From Microbacterium sp. (GTDB lineage: Bacteria; Actinomycetota; Actinomycetes; Actinomycetales; Microbacteriaceae), in assembly GCF_031178445.1 (NCBI RefSeq), contig NZ_JAPSIY010000008.1:129429-171052 (forward strand): DNA of 41,624 nucleotides. The letters run 5' to 3'. The notes under the pieces are model-generated. The model was not told where the DNA came from and did not search any database. It worked only from the letters and a program-made list of their open reading frames with translations. The first letter of the stretch is position 1. The number at the start of each line of letters is the position of its first letter. Of the stretch, positions 12,706 through 21,083 are shown piece by piece. The position numbers and the translations under genes are program-made.

Positions 12706-13664
12706 TGCACTTCCTCACGTACTTCTCGCTCCCCCGCAAGCAGCAGGTAGAGCACGGCCATGCGCACGGAGACGCCGTTCGCGACCTGCTCGAGCACTGT
12801 CGAGCGGGGCGAGTCGGCGGCTTCCGTCGAAATCTCCAGCCCCCGGTTCATGGGTCCGGGATGCATCACGATGGTCGGCTCCGGCAGGCGCGACACGCGC
12901 AGCGCGTCCAGCCCCCACAGCCGGGTGTACTCCCGTTCGTTGGGGAAGTACGCGGCGTGCATGCGCTCACCCTGGATGCGCAGCATCATCACCGCGTCCG
13001 GCTCGTCAGCCAGGGCGCGGTCGAGGTCGTACAGCACCCGCACCGGCCACTGCGTGACGTTCTGCGGGATGAGGGTCGGCGGGGTGACCAGCGTCACCTC
13101 GGCCCCCAGCGTGGTCAGCAGCCAGACGTTGGAGCGCGCGACCCTGGAGTGCAGCACGTCGCCGACCACCACGACACGCAGCCCGGTCAGGTCGCGTCCG
13201 CGGCTGTCGGCACCGTAGCGGCGCTTGCGGATGGTGAAGGCGTCGAGCAGGGCCTGCGTGGGGTGTTCGTGCGTGCCGTCTCCGGCGTTCACCACGCCAG
13301 CCGAGATCCACCCGCTGGTCGCGAGAGTCTGCGGCGCGCCTGATGCGGAGTGACGCACGACGACGGCATCCGCGCCCATCGCCTGCAGCGTCTGGGCGGT
13401 GTCCTTCAGGCTCTCCCCCTTGGAGACGCTCGAGCCCTTGGCTGCGAAGTTGATCACGTCGGCGGAGAGCCGCTTCGCGGCCGCCTCGAACGAGATGCGG
13501 GTGCGGGTGGAGTCCTCGAAGAAGAGGTTGACGACCGTCTTGCCCAGCAGGGTCGGCAGCTTCTTGACCTGACGGGACTGGGTGTCGGCCATGTCCTCGG
13601 CCACGTCGAGGATCTGCAGCGCGGTGCGGTGGTCGAGGGTGCGGGTGTCGAGCAGGTGCCTCAT
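12702..13664 (-). CDS. pyrB: aspartate carbamoyltransferase catalytic subunit
   Basis: The 320-residue enzyme joins carbamoyl phosphate and aspartate. The carbamoyl-phosphate loop [19 protein letters not shown] is at residues 48-66, and [16 protein letters not shown] carries the second conserved site. No regulatory subunit gene (pyrI) is nearby, as expected outside enterobacteria. The ATG overlaps the pyrR stop by 4 bases (ATGA), so repression of pyrR translation could pass on to pyrB. Confidence 0.97.
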   Translation of the reverse strand: MRHLLDTRTLDHRTALQILDVAEDMADTQSRQVKKLPTLLGKTVVNLFFEDSTRTRISFEAAAKRLSADVINFAAKGSSVSKGESLKDTAQTLQAMGADAVVVRHSASGAPQTLATSGWISAGVVNAGDGTHEHPTQALLDAFTIRKRRYGADSRGRDLTGLRVVVVGDVLHSRVARSNVWLLTTLGAEVTLVTPPTLIPQNVTQWPVRVLYDLDRALADEPDAVMMLRIQGERMHAAYFPNEREYTRLWGLDALRVSRLPEPTIVMHPGPMNRGLEISTEAADSPRSTVLEQVANGVSVRMAVLYLLLAGEREVREEVQ

Positions 13665-14191
13665 GCTTCGATCGTCACCTCGTCCACGCCGTCGAGTTCA
13701 CGCAGGTGAACGTTGACGCGCTCGGTGCGCGCTGACGGGATGTTCTTGCCGACGAAGTCGGGACGGATGGGCAACTCGCGGTGACCTCGGTCGATGAGGA
13801 TCGCGAGTCGCACCGCGGACGGGCGGCCGATCGATCCGATCGCGTCGAGCGCGGCGCGGATGCTGCGCCCGGAGAAGAGCACGTCGTCGACGAGTACGAC
13901 GGTCTTGCCGTCGATTCCGCCGTCGGGGATCTCGGTGCGCTTGGGGGCGCGGGTAGGGTGCTTCGCCAGATCATCGCGGAACAGCGTGACGTCGAGTGAC
14001 CCGACGGGTATCGGCTGCCCTGCGATGCCTTCGATGATCGGTCCGAGCCGATCGGCGAGCGTGACGCCTCGCGTCGGGATGCCGAGCAGCACGAGGCCTT
14101 CAGCACCACGGTTGGATTCGAGGATCTCATGGGCGACGCGCGTGAGAGCACGCGCGATGTCGGCTTCCTGGAGCACAGTACGCGCAGTCAA
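13661..14191 (-). CDS. pyrR: PyrR, pyrimidine operon RNA-binding regulator / uracil phosphoribosyltransferase
   Basis: The 176-residue protein belongs to the type I phosphoribosyltransferase fold. The PRPP loop is [20 protein letters not shown] at 96-115, and [12 protein letters not shown] at 38-49 and [11 protein letters not shown] at 65-75 are PyrR signatures. PyrR senses UMP/UTP and binds pyr mRNA. The start is TTG; no in-frame ATG or GTG lies close upstream, and AGAAGGGA stands 9 bases before it. A PyrR-binding-loop-like sequence abuts that ribosome site, so the gene probably represses its own translation and, by coupling, the whole operon. It is the first gene of the pyr operon. Confidence 0.95.
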   Translation of the reverse strand: MTARTVLQEADIARALTRVAHEILESNRGAEGLVLLGIPTRGVTLADRLGPIIEGIAGQPIPVGSLDVTLFRDDLAKHPTRAPKRTEIPDGGIDGKTVVLVDDVLFSGRSIRAALDAIGSIGRPSAVRLAILIDRGHRELPIRPDFVGKNIPSARTERVNVHLRELDGVDEVTIEA

Positions 14192-14208
14192 GTGGCCACG
14201 TCCCTTCT

Positions 14209-14224
14209 CCGCCTCTCCGGACGG
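14209..14224 (-). promoter_or_regulatory. Candidate PyrR-binding RNA loop overlapping the pyrR translation initiation region
   Basis: In the minus-strand leader, TCCGGAGAGGC (14221-14211) matches the UCCNGNGAGGY core of the PyrR binding loop known from Bacillus pyr leaders. The flanks can pair: CCG-U-CC (14224-14219) with GGCGG (14213-14209), giving five base pairs, one bulged U and the loop GGAGA. The ribosome site AGAAGGGA (14208-14201) follows at once and TTG is at 14191. PyrR bound here would block ribosome access. PyrR-dependent translational repression has been described in Mycobacterium smegmatis. Confidence 0.65.
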
Positions 14225-14247
14225 TGTTAAAGGTGGTGATGGGTACC

Positions 14248-14253
14248 AGTCTA
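14248..14253 (-). promoter_or_regulatory. -10 element (TAGACT) of the pyr operon
   Basis: TAGACT on the minus strand would place the transcript start near 14241, giving a leader of about 50 bases that contains the whole PyrR-like loop and the ribosome site. No good -35 is visible. The leader is too short to hold a full terminator/antiterminator pair, which favours translational control. Confidence 0.45.
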
Positions 14254-14304
14254 GCGAGTCCAGCGGACGCTCCGTGCATGCGGCAGGTGCGTCGAGCGCA
14301 TGGG

Positions 14305-14328
14305 GCCGGCGGCGGGTCGGCCGCCGGC
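14305..14328. repeat. Perfect GC-rich inverted repeat in the pyrR / phosphatase divergent region
   Basis: GCCGGCGGC (14305-14313) and its exact complement (14320-14328) flank a 6-base spacer. It lies upstream of both divergent promoters, so it would not be in either main transcript. It may be an operator or a chance GC-rich palindrome. Confidence 0.5.
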
Positions 14329-14348
14329 TGCCGCGGGGACCGGGCCGC

Positions 14349-14354
14349 TAGCCT
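14349..14354 (+). promoter_or_regulatory. -10 element (TAGCCT) for a leaderless mRNA of the histidine-phosphatase gene
   Basis: TAGCCT ends 6 bases before the ATG at 14361, so transcription would start at or next to the start codon. There is no Shine-Dalgarno. The same TAGCCT-N6-ATG arrangement occurs upstream of rarA. Leaderless genes are common in actinobacteria. Confidence 0.5.
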
Positions 14355-14360
14355 GGCGGG

Positions 14361-14954
14361 ATGCCGTCGCTCCCCCGTCGCATCACGCTGGTGCGCCACG
14401 CCATGCCGGTCGTCGATGTTGCCGTCGACCCCGCTGCGTGGTCGCTGAGCGCGGAGGGCGCCGCCGCGGCATCCGCTCTGCATCTGGCGACGGATGCCGT
14501 CGCCGTGTCAAGTCCGGAGCTGAAGGCCCTGCAGACGGTCGCGCTCGCACGGGGCGTCGCGACCGACGAAGTCGCGGTGGACGCGCGATTCCGCGAAGTC
14601 GACCGCGTGGAGGCCGTGCACGACGGCTTCCGGGAGGCGCGCCGGGCGTGGGTGACCGGCGTGCTCGATTCACGGCACGAGGGGTGGGAGCATCCGGATG
14701 CCGCCGCCCGCCGCTTTCACGAAGGGCTGCTCGCTCACCCTGCCGAGCATCTCGTCGTCGGAACCCACGGGATGGTGCTGACCGCGTGGATGGTGGCGCG
14801 GGGACTTGTCGCGCCTGGCGCGCCGGCTGCCGCGTTCTGGGAGGCGCTGGGGCTGCCGGCGGTCGTCGAACTCGGCGCGGAGCGTCCGCCGGCCGTCATG
14901 GACCGGGCAGCGGAGACGCTGGGCGGGGCCGCCCCAGGACAGGAGATTCGCTGA
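14361..14954 (+). CDS. histidine phosphatase superfamily (phosphoglycerate-mutase-like) protein
   Basis: The 197-residue protein has the superfamily signature ITLVRHAMP at residues 8-16, with the phospho-accepting H13, SSPELKALQTV at 50-60 and the second catalytic histidine H136 in VVGTHGMVLTAWM. RHA replaces the more usual RHG. FREVDR at 78-82 gives the acidic residue region. No substrate can be assigned: members act on sugar phosphates, nucleotides and other phosphoesters. It is a single-gene plus-strand unit, divergent from pyrR and convergent with the MBL/Rieske gene. Whether it relates to nucleotide metabolism is unknown. Confidence 0.85.
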   Translation: MPSLPRRITLVRHAMPVVDVAVDPAAWSLSAEGAAAASALHLATDAVAVSSPELKALQTVALARGVATDEVAVDARFREVDRVEAVHDGFREARRAWVTGVLDSRHEGWEHPDAAARRFHEGLLAHPAEHLVVGTHGMVLTAWMVARGLVAPGAPAAAFWEALGLPAVVELGAERPPAVMDRAAETLGGAAPGQEIR

Positions 14955-14955
14955 A

Positions 14956-15002
14956 AACAGGACGAATCACGAGAAACGGTCCTGTTCTTGCGTTTCGTCC
15001 TG
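14956..15002. terminator. Overlapping inverted repeats between convergent genes
   Basis: AACAGGAC (14956-14963) can pair with 14979-14986, or its overlapping segment CAGGACGAA (14958-14966) can pair with 14994-15002. The two hairpins exclude each other. They lie just after the phosphatase stop and about 30 bases past the end of the converging MBL/Rieske gene, so a bidirectional terminator is the simplest reading. Confidence 0.5.
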
Positions 15003-15033
15003 CTCTCGGTGACGTATCGACGGCAGTTCCGCC

Positions 15034-16611
15034 TCAGACGGCGGGACGCAGCGCCTCGTCGGTGACCTCATCGACCTTCTTCGCCCGGATCGGGTGACCG
15101 CTCGTCGACAGGCAGCGGCCGGTCTTCAGATCCCACTTCCAGTCGTGCATGCTGCAGGTGAGCACGCCGTCCTCGTCGATCTTCCCGGTGCGGGTCAGAT
15201 CCGCGCGCAGGTGGGGGCACCGGCGTTGTACGACCCAGTCGCCGATCTCGGCATCCTCGGTCTGGTCGGTCTGCTCCTGATACCAGTTCTCGACGTACTC
15301 GATCCGGTCGACGGACAGGCACTTGAAGAACGTGTAGATGAACTCGTTGAACTTGCCCTTGCGGCCGGCGGTGAACTGCATCGACAGGAAGATGGAGTTC
15401 GACCAGTCGATCTCATGATCGCGGATGTTCGTCGAGACCAGGTCGGCGGGGATCGTGTACCAGAACTCCACGTCCTCCCCGGCGAACTCCCGCACCTTGG
15501 CCTTCGGGAAGTCGACGACGAGATCGAGTTCGCCGATGGTCATGCGTACGGGGCCGCCCACACCGAGGCGGATGGTGCGCGACTTCTTCAGCAGCGGCTC
15601 CCACCAGGTCTTCAGCGCCTCGAGCATCTCGGCCGGCGGCAGCACCGCGGCGCGTGACGCCTCTTCATCGCGCAGCTCCTGCTGGCGGGTGGCGCGCTGC
15701 TCTTCCAGATAGTCCCACTTCTCGTCGAAGATGTGGTCGATCTCGGCCTGGGTGTACAGCGATTGGGTCACCGACAGTTCGCCGTTGCTCATCTCGACCA
15801 CGGTTCCTGGAATGAACAGCTGCCCGTCGTACTGGGGCGCCTGCTCCTTCAGATGGGCGAGGAACTCCTTCTGATCGGTGAAGATCGAGTCGCCGTCGCG
15901 GCCTGTCCCATTGAAGTCGAACAGGTCGTCGCGCAGGAACATCGGGGGCCCCGCCATCGGGAACACGTGCGGTGCGTCCACCTTCTCGATGTAATACATC
16001 GCTCGCTTGTTCTGCGCCTCACGCTTGAGGCGCGCGAAGGTCTGCTTGGCGTCCTGAGGCAGGTCGTAGACCATCGGCCACCAGATCGCCCCTGACACCT
16101 GGGTGAAGTACGCCTCGGGCTTGCCGAACGCGAGCAGCTTCTCCAGATCCAGCGGATGCGAGTCGTTCTGGTTCAGGATCGACGCCGTGCCGTCGTCGAC
16201 GCTCAGGGACGAGTCTCCGATGGGCCCGTCGCTCGGTGCGCGCAGCGGCGTGATCATGATCTTCAGCTCGTCACGCTCGATGACCTCGCCGGCGGGCGCG
16301 TAGGTGATGTTGTTGTAGCCCAGAGCTCGTATGTCCTGCTCGAGGTCATCGATCGGGTACTCGGGCAGCAGCACCTCGATGTCCTTCGAGATGTACTTCT
16401 GGAGCAGTCGCGGGTCGAAGTGGTCGCGGTGCCGGTGCGAGATGTACAGGAAGTCCGCTTCACGACCCAGGCGCTCCCAGTCGAGCCCGCGATTGTCGGG
16501 GAACGGGAACCACGAGCCGTAGAAGGACGGGCCGAGCACGGGATCGCAGATGATGTTGCCGCCGCGTGTCTCGATGAACATCCCCGCGTGGCCGAGTCCC
16601 GTGATCCGCAT
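15034..16611 (-). CDS. metallo-beta-lactamase-fold protein with C-terminal Rieske [2Fe-2S] domain
   Basis: The 525-residue protein has an N-terminal MBL domain: MRITGLGHAGMFIET, then NIICDPVLGPSFYGSW at 19-34 and the metal motif YISHRHRDHFD with H59, H61, D63 and H64. DGTASILNQNDSHP follows at 140-153. Residues 290-325 are probably helical and charged. A middle domain (about 345-445) contains DWSNSIFLSMQFTAGRKGKFNEF. Residues 458-510 are a Rieske domain with CPH (C465, H467) and CSMH (C486, H489), all four iron ligands present. The N-terminal segments resemble CMP-N-acetylneuraminate hydroxylase, in which the Rieske domain comes first. The start is the ATG at 16611, preceded by AGGAGGAG; longer reading has no support. 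No partner gene for electron transfer or sialic acid use is visible. Substrate unknown. Confidence 0.8.
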   Translation of the reverse strand: MRITGLGHAGMFIETRGGNIICDPVLGPSFYGSWFPFPDNRGLDWERLGREADFLYISHRHRDHFDPRLLQKYISKDIEVLLPEYPIDDLEQDIRALGYNNITYAPAGEVIERDELKIMITPLRAPSDGPIGDSSLSVDDGTASILNQNDSHPLDLEKLLAFGKPEAYFTQVSGAIWWPMVYDLPQDAKQTFARLKREAQNKRAMYYIEKVDAPHVFPMAGPPMFLRDDLFDFNGTGRDGDSIFTDQKEFLAHLKEQAPQYDGQLFIPGTVVEMSNGELSVTQSLYTQAEIDHIFDEKWDYLEEQRATRQQELRDEEASRAAVLPPAEMLEALKTWWEPLLKKSRTIRLGVGGPVRMTIGELDLVVDFPKAKVREFAGEDVEFWYTIPADLVSTNIRDHEIDWSNSIFLSMQFTAGRKGKFNEFIYTFFKCLSVDRIEYVENWYQEQTDQTEDAEIGDWVVQRRCPHLRADLTRTGKIDEDGVLTCSMHDWKWDLKTGRCLSTSGHPIRAKKVDEVTDEALRPAV

Positions 16612-16639
16612 GTCTCTCCTCCTGCTGTGAGCAGCCTCG

Positions 16640-16645
16640 ATTCTA
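16640..16645 (-). promoter_or_regulatory. -10 element (TAGAAT) for the MBL/Rieske gene
   Basis: TAGAAT on the minus strand lies 28 bases upstream of the ATG, leaving a leader of about 22 bases with a strong AGGAGGAG ribosome site. It is centred in a short palindrome, CCTCG (16635-16639) and CGAGG (16647-16651), which could be an operator over the -10. Confidence 0.45.
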
Positions 16646-16708
16646 CCGAGGGGATGCTGTGCGCGACGGGTACGCCGCCACGGATGCGCGGATGCGCGGG
16701 CGACGCGC

Positions 16709-19700
16709 TCAGGTCTCCAGCAGTCCGCGGATGTCGTCGGCGGTGAGCGACTGCGAGAACAACGCATCGTCGTCCATGACCGCGGTGAACAGCCGCGCCT
16801 TGCGCTGCTGTAGGGCGAGTACCTTCTCCTCGATCGTGCCCGACGCGATGAGGCGGTAGACGAACACCCGGCTGGTCTGCCCGATCCGGTGGGCGCGGTC
16901 GATGGCCTGCGCTTCGGCGGCCGGGTTCCACCACGGGTCGAGGAGGAAGACGTAGTCCGCTTCCGTGAGGGTGAGTCCGAAGCCGCCGGCTTTGAGGCTG
17001 ATCAGGAAGACCGGCTGATCGCCGCCGCGGAACCCGTCCACCACCTCGCCACGTCGGCGGGTGGAGCCGTCGAGGTGGGCGTATGCGATGCCGGCGGCGG
17101 TGAGGCGCTCGCCTGCGAGGTCGAGGAACGAGGTGAACTGGCTGAACACCAGGGCGCGGTGCCCCTCCGCTCGAAGCTCCTCGATGTGCTCGATCAGCAC
17201 GTCGAGCTTGGTGGACGGTATCGAGCGATCCTCGGCATCGATGAGCTGCGGCGACAGCGCCAGCATCCGGAGCATCGTGAGTGAGCGGAAGACGATGAAC
17301 CGATTGCGGTCGAGATCGGCGAGAAGACCCAGCAGCTTCTGCCGCTCGCGCTGCAGGACGGTGTCGTAGCGGGCGCGGTGCGCGGGCGCCAGCTCGACCA
17401 GCACCTCCTGAACCTGTTTCTCGGGCAGTTCGGCGGCGACCAGCTCCTTGGTGCGACGGAGCATGAGGGGCCGGATGCGGCGCCTCAGGCGCGCGAGGCG
17501 ACGCCGGCGGTACTCTCCCCCCTCCTCGTTCTCCGGCACCTTGCCCTGTTCGATCGGCTGCACGTACTCCTCGCGGAACCGGCGGGCCGACGGGAACAGC
17601 CCGGGGGCGGTGAGCGCGAACAGGGCTCGCAGGTCGGTGAGGCTGTTCTCCAGCGGGGTTCCGGTCACGGCGATCGTCACGCGGGCTCGTAGTGCTGCGA
17701 TCGCCTTGTGCACCTTCGTCGCCGGGTTCTTTGCGAACTGCGCCTCATCGAGCACGATCGCCGCCCATTCGAGGGCGGAGTACTCCTCCTCGTCGAGACG
17801 CAGCAGCGTGTAGGACGTGACGACGATGTCGGCCGTCCTGGCGAGCTCGGCGATGCGCTGGTCGCGGCGGGCGGAGGTGCCGTCGATCACCGCCACCCTC
17901 AGGCCGGGGGCGAATCTTCCGGCCTCGCTGCGCCAGGTGCCGAGCACGGACGTGGGCGCGATCACCAGGAACGGGCGGCGTTCACCCTGTTCGCGGGCGT
18001 GGACCATCAGCGAAAGCAGCTGCAGCGTCTTACCGAGTCCCATGTCATCGGCGAGGATGCCGCCCAGCCCGTGCTGCCAGAGGAAGGCGAGCCAGTCGAA
18101 TCCGTGCTTCTGATAGGGCCGAAGGTCGGCCTTCAGGCCCGTAGGGACGGGCGTCGGCGGCACCGAGTCCACGTCGCGCAGCCCCTCTGCGATCGCCCGC
18201 CAGGCGACGGCCGGCTCGGCCTGGTCGGCGAGGTCCTCGAAATCGGCCCACAGTGCGGTCTGGTGCCTGCTGATGCGAGGGCCGGTCTCCCACTCGGCCA
18301 GCGCTGCCGCCTCGTCGATAAGTTCGCGTAGCGCCTGCAGGGCGGGGTGGGCGAGGGAGAGGTAGCTGCCGTCCGCCAGGAGCAGCTTCGTTCGACGCAT
18401 GCTGAGCGCGGTGAAGAGGGGCGTGAACGGGATCGTCTTGCCCTCGATCTTCACGATGACCCCGAGGTCGAACCAGTCGGGATCCGATGACTCCATCGTC
18501 GACACGGTGATCTCGGGTGCGCCGCTGAGCTCGCGATACCTCTTGCGACGCCCGGTCACGATGACGCGCATGTCGCTGTCTTCGAACGCCGGCAGCACCT
18601 GCGCCGCCCACTCCGCCGCGCCGACGCCCTCGAGCACGGCGTGATCGCGGAACGGCTCGGCGGCAGCGGACGCCCAGGTCGCCTCCAGGATCCGCTGCTC
18701 GCGCAACTCGCCCTCGGGATCGCGGAACGGCTGCTCGGTCGAGCCGGAAGGCAAGGGTGCGAACGCGACGGCACCGTGGCCCTCGTAGTGCCATTCGAAG
18801 CGGTAATCGACGCGGTCGCCACGCTGGAAGTCCACCCGCAGCACCGGCACCGGTGCCACCGGCTGCGGCAGTCGAAGACCGGGTGCAGCAGTCACCGTCG
18901 TCTGGCGCGCGATCAGCGGGTACGCCTCGGCGAGGAACGACTCCCGATCCTCTGCGGGAACGGCGATGGGCTCGCCCGCCGTGATCGCCGCGTGCACGGC
19001 GGGCGGCAGCGGCACCGCGCCGAGGACGATCTCGATCCGCTCCCCCACGACGTCCCAGCGGTAGACGCCCGTGCGTCCGATCGGGCGCAGAGACCCGGCC
19101 GGCGCCGCCTGCTCATCGAGACGGACATCGGTGCTGACGACCAGTCCCCCGTCGTCGGAGGGCGCGACGCTCAACGCCGCGACGACGCTGCCGGCCAGGC
19201 GCACAGTGGTGTGCTTCTGCGTGGCGATCACCGGGATGCCGACACCCGCAAGCGTGTCAAGGTGCTGCCACAGCAGCGGCGACTCCACCCGGTCGAGCAC
19301 GATCCAGTCGCCTGCGGTGCCGGACAGCAGCGAGTCTCGGGCGACAGCGAGGAAGTCGATGAACCATCGCGCCTGCTCGGGGGCGTACCGGTCGCCCGAC
19401 CGGCGGACGGCATCCCACGTCGCGTCAGCCTGCACCCACCGCCCCGTCGACGCACTGCGCACCAGCGGTCGTACGGCGAGCATCACCTCGCCCTGTTCAC
19501 GCACCAGCTCACGCGGGGTGGCGGTGTGTGCGGCAGCGGCGCCCCACCGGTCGACGGTGCGCAGGGGCTTCACCCGCAGCTCGACGCCGAGGGCCAGCGG
19601 CGACGGGGCCTGCCTGCGCGCGGGAGCCGCCGGGACCAGCTTGCGCCATGCCTGCGTGCGGACGCGGGAGCTGCCCACAGCCGCCGCTTGAGGGCCGACG

Positions 19701-19963
19701 AGGAGCGCCGCGACCACGTGCTTGCACGCGCGCTGCACAGGGCACGAGCAGATCGAATCGAGGATGGCCCCGCCACGGAAGCGCACGCGACATCGATACG
19801 GCGCGGGTGCGCCGCCGAACACCTCCGCGGTCAGCGTCTCCGATCCGTCGTCCCAGGAGCAGCGCAGCACCCTGTCCTGGCGCGCATAGTCGAGACCGCG
19901 CTGGTAGGCGTTCTCTCCTGCCAGTGTGCGCAGTTGCTGTGCGCTGGGGCGCGGAGCGGTCAT
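16709..19963 (-). CDS. SNF2-family DNA translocase/helicase with N-terminal SWIM zinc finger
   Basis: The 1084-residue protein begins with a SWIM zinc finger (CSCPVQRACKHVVAALL; C72, C74, C80, H82). A long SNF2-associated region occupies about 100-600. The ATPase core follows: LADDMGLGKTLQLL with the P-loop at 641-646, VLDEAQFAKNPATK at about 737-750, AVTGTPLENSLTDL, and in the C-terminal helicase domain HLDGSTRRRGEV and QAIDRAHRIGQ at about 1018-1028. Such SWIM/SNF2 proteins are widespread in actinobacteria; they probably remodel protein-DNA or polymerase complexes, but the exact role is not known. The ATG at 19963 has AGGA 9 bases upstream and starts within 45 bases of nusB. No nuclease, methylase or other defence gene adjoins it. 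Confidence 0.92.
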   Translation of the reverse strand: MTAPRPSAQQLRTLAGENAYQRGLDYARQDRVLRCSWDDGSETLTAEVFGGAPAPYRCRVRFRGGAILDSICSCPVQRACKHVVAALLVGPQAAAVGSSRVRTQAWRKLVPAAPARRQAPSPLALGVELRVKPLRTVDRWGAAAAHTATPRELVREQGEVMLAVRPLVRSASTGRWVQADATWDAVRRSGDRYAPEQARWFIDFLAVARDSLLSGTAGDWIVLDRVESPLLWQHLDTLAGVGIPVIATQKHTTVRLAGSVVAALSVAPSDDGGLVVSTDVRLDEQAAPAGSLRPIGRTGVYRWDVVGERIEIVLGAVPLPPAVHAAITAGEPIAVPAEDRESFLAEAYPLIARQTTVTAAPGLRLPQPVAPVPVLRVDFQRGDRVDYRFEWHYEGHGAVAFAPLPSGSTEQPFRDPEGELREQRILEATWASAAAEPFRDHAVLEGVGAAEWAAQVLPAFEDSDMRVIVTGRRKRYRELSGAPEITVSTMESSDPDWFDLGVIVKIEGKTIPFTPLFTALSMRRTKLLLADGSYLSLAHPALQALRELIDEAAALAEWETGPRISRHQTALWADFEDLADQAEPAVAWRAIAEGLRDVDSVPPTPVPTGLKADLRPYQKHGFDWLAFLWQHGLGGILADDMGLGKTLQLLSLMVHAREQGERRPFLVIAPTSVLGTWRSEAGRFAPGLRVAVIDGTSARRDQRIAELARTADIVVTSYTLLRLDEEEYSALEWAAIVLDEAQFAKNPATKVHKAIAALRARVTIAVTGTPLENSLTDLRALFALTAPGLFPSARRFREEYVQPIEQGKVPENEEGGEYRRRRLARLRRRIRPLMLRRTKELVAAELPEKQVQEVLVELAPAHRARYDTVLQRERQKLLGLLADLDRNRFIVFRSLTMLRMLALSPQLIDAEDRSIPSTKLDVLIEHIEELRAEGHRALVFSQFTSFLDLAGERLTAAGIAYAHLDGSTRRRGEVVDGFRGGDQPVFLISLKAGGFGLTLTEADYVFLLDPWWNPAAEAQAIDRAHRIGQTSRVFVYRLIASGTIEEKVLALQQRKARLFTAVMDDDALFSQSLTADDIRGLLET

Positions 19964-19983
19964 ATCGGCATCCTGCCGTCACC

Positions 19984-20001
19984 CACGGACACCGGTCCGT
20001 G
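19984..20001 (-). terminator. Hairpin after nusB
   Basis: CACGGAC (19984-19990) and its exact complement (19995-20001) flank a 4-base loop, starting 5 bases past the nusB stop. No U-tract follows. It separates efp-nusB from the SNF2 gene. Confidence 0.5.
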
Positions 20002-20006
20002 ACTGG

Positions 20007-20417
20007 TCAGTTCGCGCGGTCGATGCGTGCGAGCACGCCGTGCACGAAAGCGCCGGAGTCCTCGGTGGAGAGCTCTTTGGCCAGCTCGACGGCCTCGTCG
20101 ATCGCGACGGCGGTGGGCACCTCCTCGTTGAAGAGGATCTCCCAGACTCCGATACGAAGCAGGGCTCGGTCGACGGCCGGCATCCGCTCGATCTTCCAGT
20201 CCCTGCTGTGGGTGGTGATCTGCTCATCGATCTCGTCACGGTGGTCGATGACCCCGTCCACGATGTCGCGGGCGTAGAGCCAGGATGCTTCGCGGGTCGG
20301 CTCGTTCGCTGCCCGCTTGGCGGCTGCGGCGAGCACGACCGCCACCTCCTCTCCGCGCACGTCGGCGGAGAAGAGGATGTCGAGGGCGCGCTTTCGCGCC
20401 TTTGTGCGAGCGCTCAA
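20007..20417 (-). CDS. nusB: transcription antitermination factor NusB
   Basis: The 136-residue all-helical protein binds boxA RNA with NusE/S10 for rRNA antitermination. Family segments are ARTKARKRALDILFSADVRG at the N-terminus, PAVDRALLRIGVWEILF and VAIDEAVELAKELSTEDSGAFVHGVL. The start is TTG, 2 bases after the efp stop; no in-frame ATG/GTG gives a better N-terminus. efp-nusB is the usual order in many bacteria, and translation is probably coupled. Confidence 0.95.
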   Translation of the reverse strand: MSARTKARKRALDILFSADVRGEEVAVVLAAAAKRAANEPTREASWLYARDIVDGVIDHRDEIDEQITTHSRDWKIERMPAVDRALLRIGVWEILFNEEVPTAVAIDEAVELAKELSTEDSGAFVHGVLARIDRAN

Positions 20418-20419
20418 GG

Positions 20420-20983
20420 TCAGTCGTTGACTCGGCCGAGGTAGTCGCCCGTGCGGGTGTCGACCTTGACCTTGGTGCCCTGCTCGAGGAACAGGGGAAC
20501 CTGGATCTCGTAGCCGGTCTCGAGGGTGGCGGGCTTGGTGCCGGCCGACGAGCGGTCGCCCTGCAGACCCGGCTCGGTGTAGGTGACCTCGAGCACCACG
20601 GACGCGGGCAGCTCGATGTAGAGCGGGTTGCCGTTGTTCAGCGCGATCTGCACCTGCTGGTTCTCGAGCATGAAGTTCGCTGCGTCACCGACCGTCGCGG
20701 ACGGGACGTTGATCTGGTCGTAGTCCTCCTGGTCCATGAAGACGAAGCTGTCGCCGTCGGTGTACAGGTAGGTGAAGTCGCGGCGATCGACGTTCTCGAT
20801 CTCGATCTTGGTGCCGGCGTTGTACGTCTTGTCGACGGTCTTGCCGGTGACGACGTTCTTCAGCTTGGTGCGAACGAAGGCTCCGCCCTTGCCCGGCTTG
20901 ACGTGCTGGAACTCCACGACGCTCCAGAGCTGTCCGTCGATCTTGATGACGACGCCGTTCTTGATGTCTGCGGTGGATGCCAT
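20420..20983 (-). CDS. efp: elongation factor P
   Basis: The 187-residue factor relieves ribosomes stalled at polyproline. It begins [20 protein letters not shown]. The tip loop is [15 protein letters not shown] with K32 at the position modified in other bacteria; GG after the lysine differs from the PGKGP form of some actinobacteria. The C-terminus ends in the family pattern [16 protein letters not shown]. No epmA/epmB-like modification gene is in the window. The ATG at 20983 starts the conserved domain; the upstream in-frame extension of 15 residues is not conserved in the family. Confidence 0.96.
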   Translation of the reverse strand: MASTADIKNGVVIKIDGQLWSVVEFQHVKPGKGGAFVRTKLKNVVTGKTVDKTYNAGTKIEIENVDRRDFTYLYTDGDSFVFMDQEDYDQINVPSATVGDAANFMLENQQVQIALNNGNPLYIELPASVVLEVTYTEPGLQGDRSSAGTKPATLETGYEIQVPLFLEQGTKVKVDTRTGDYLGRVND

Positions 20984-21053
20984 GCTCAGAGAGGTCCGTT
21001 CGTGTCGGGATGATGGAGCCGGTCGCACGCTCAGCGAGCTGGGCCGACAGTCG

Positions 21054-21059
21054 ATTCTA
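21054..21059 (-). promoter_or_regulatory. -10 element (TAGAAT) for efp-nusB
   Basis: TAGAAT, followed by CGAC on the minus strand, stands 70 bases upstream of the efp ATG and just past the aroQ stop. The nearly identical TAGAATCGA occurs upstream of the MBL/Rieske gene. It marks efp-nusB as a unit separate from the aro run. Confidence 0.45.
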
Positions 21060-21083
21060 CGGGATGCCGCGGAGGCGGACGGT

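Noticed and set aside
15034..19963. SNF2 helicase plus MBL/Rieske protein as an anti-phage defence island
   Set aside because: SWIM/SNF2 proteins are widespread core genes in actinobacteria; there is no nuclease, methylase or sensor partner, no composition change and no sign of transfer; the two genes have separate regulatory signals.
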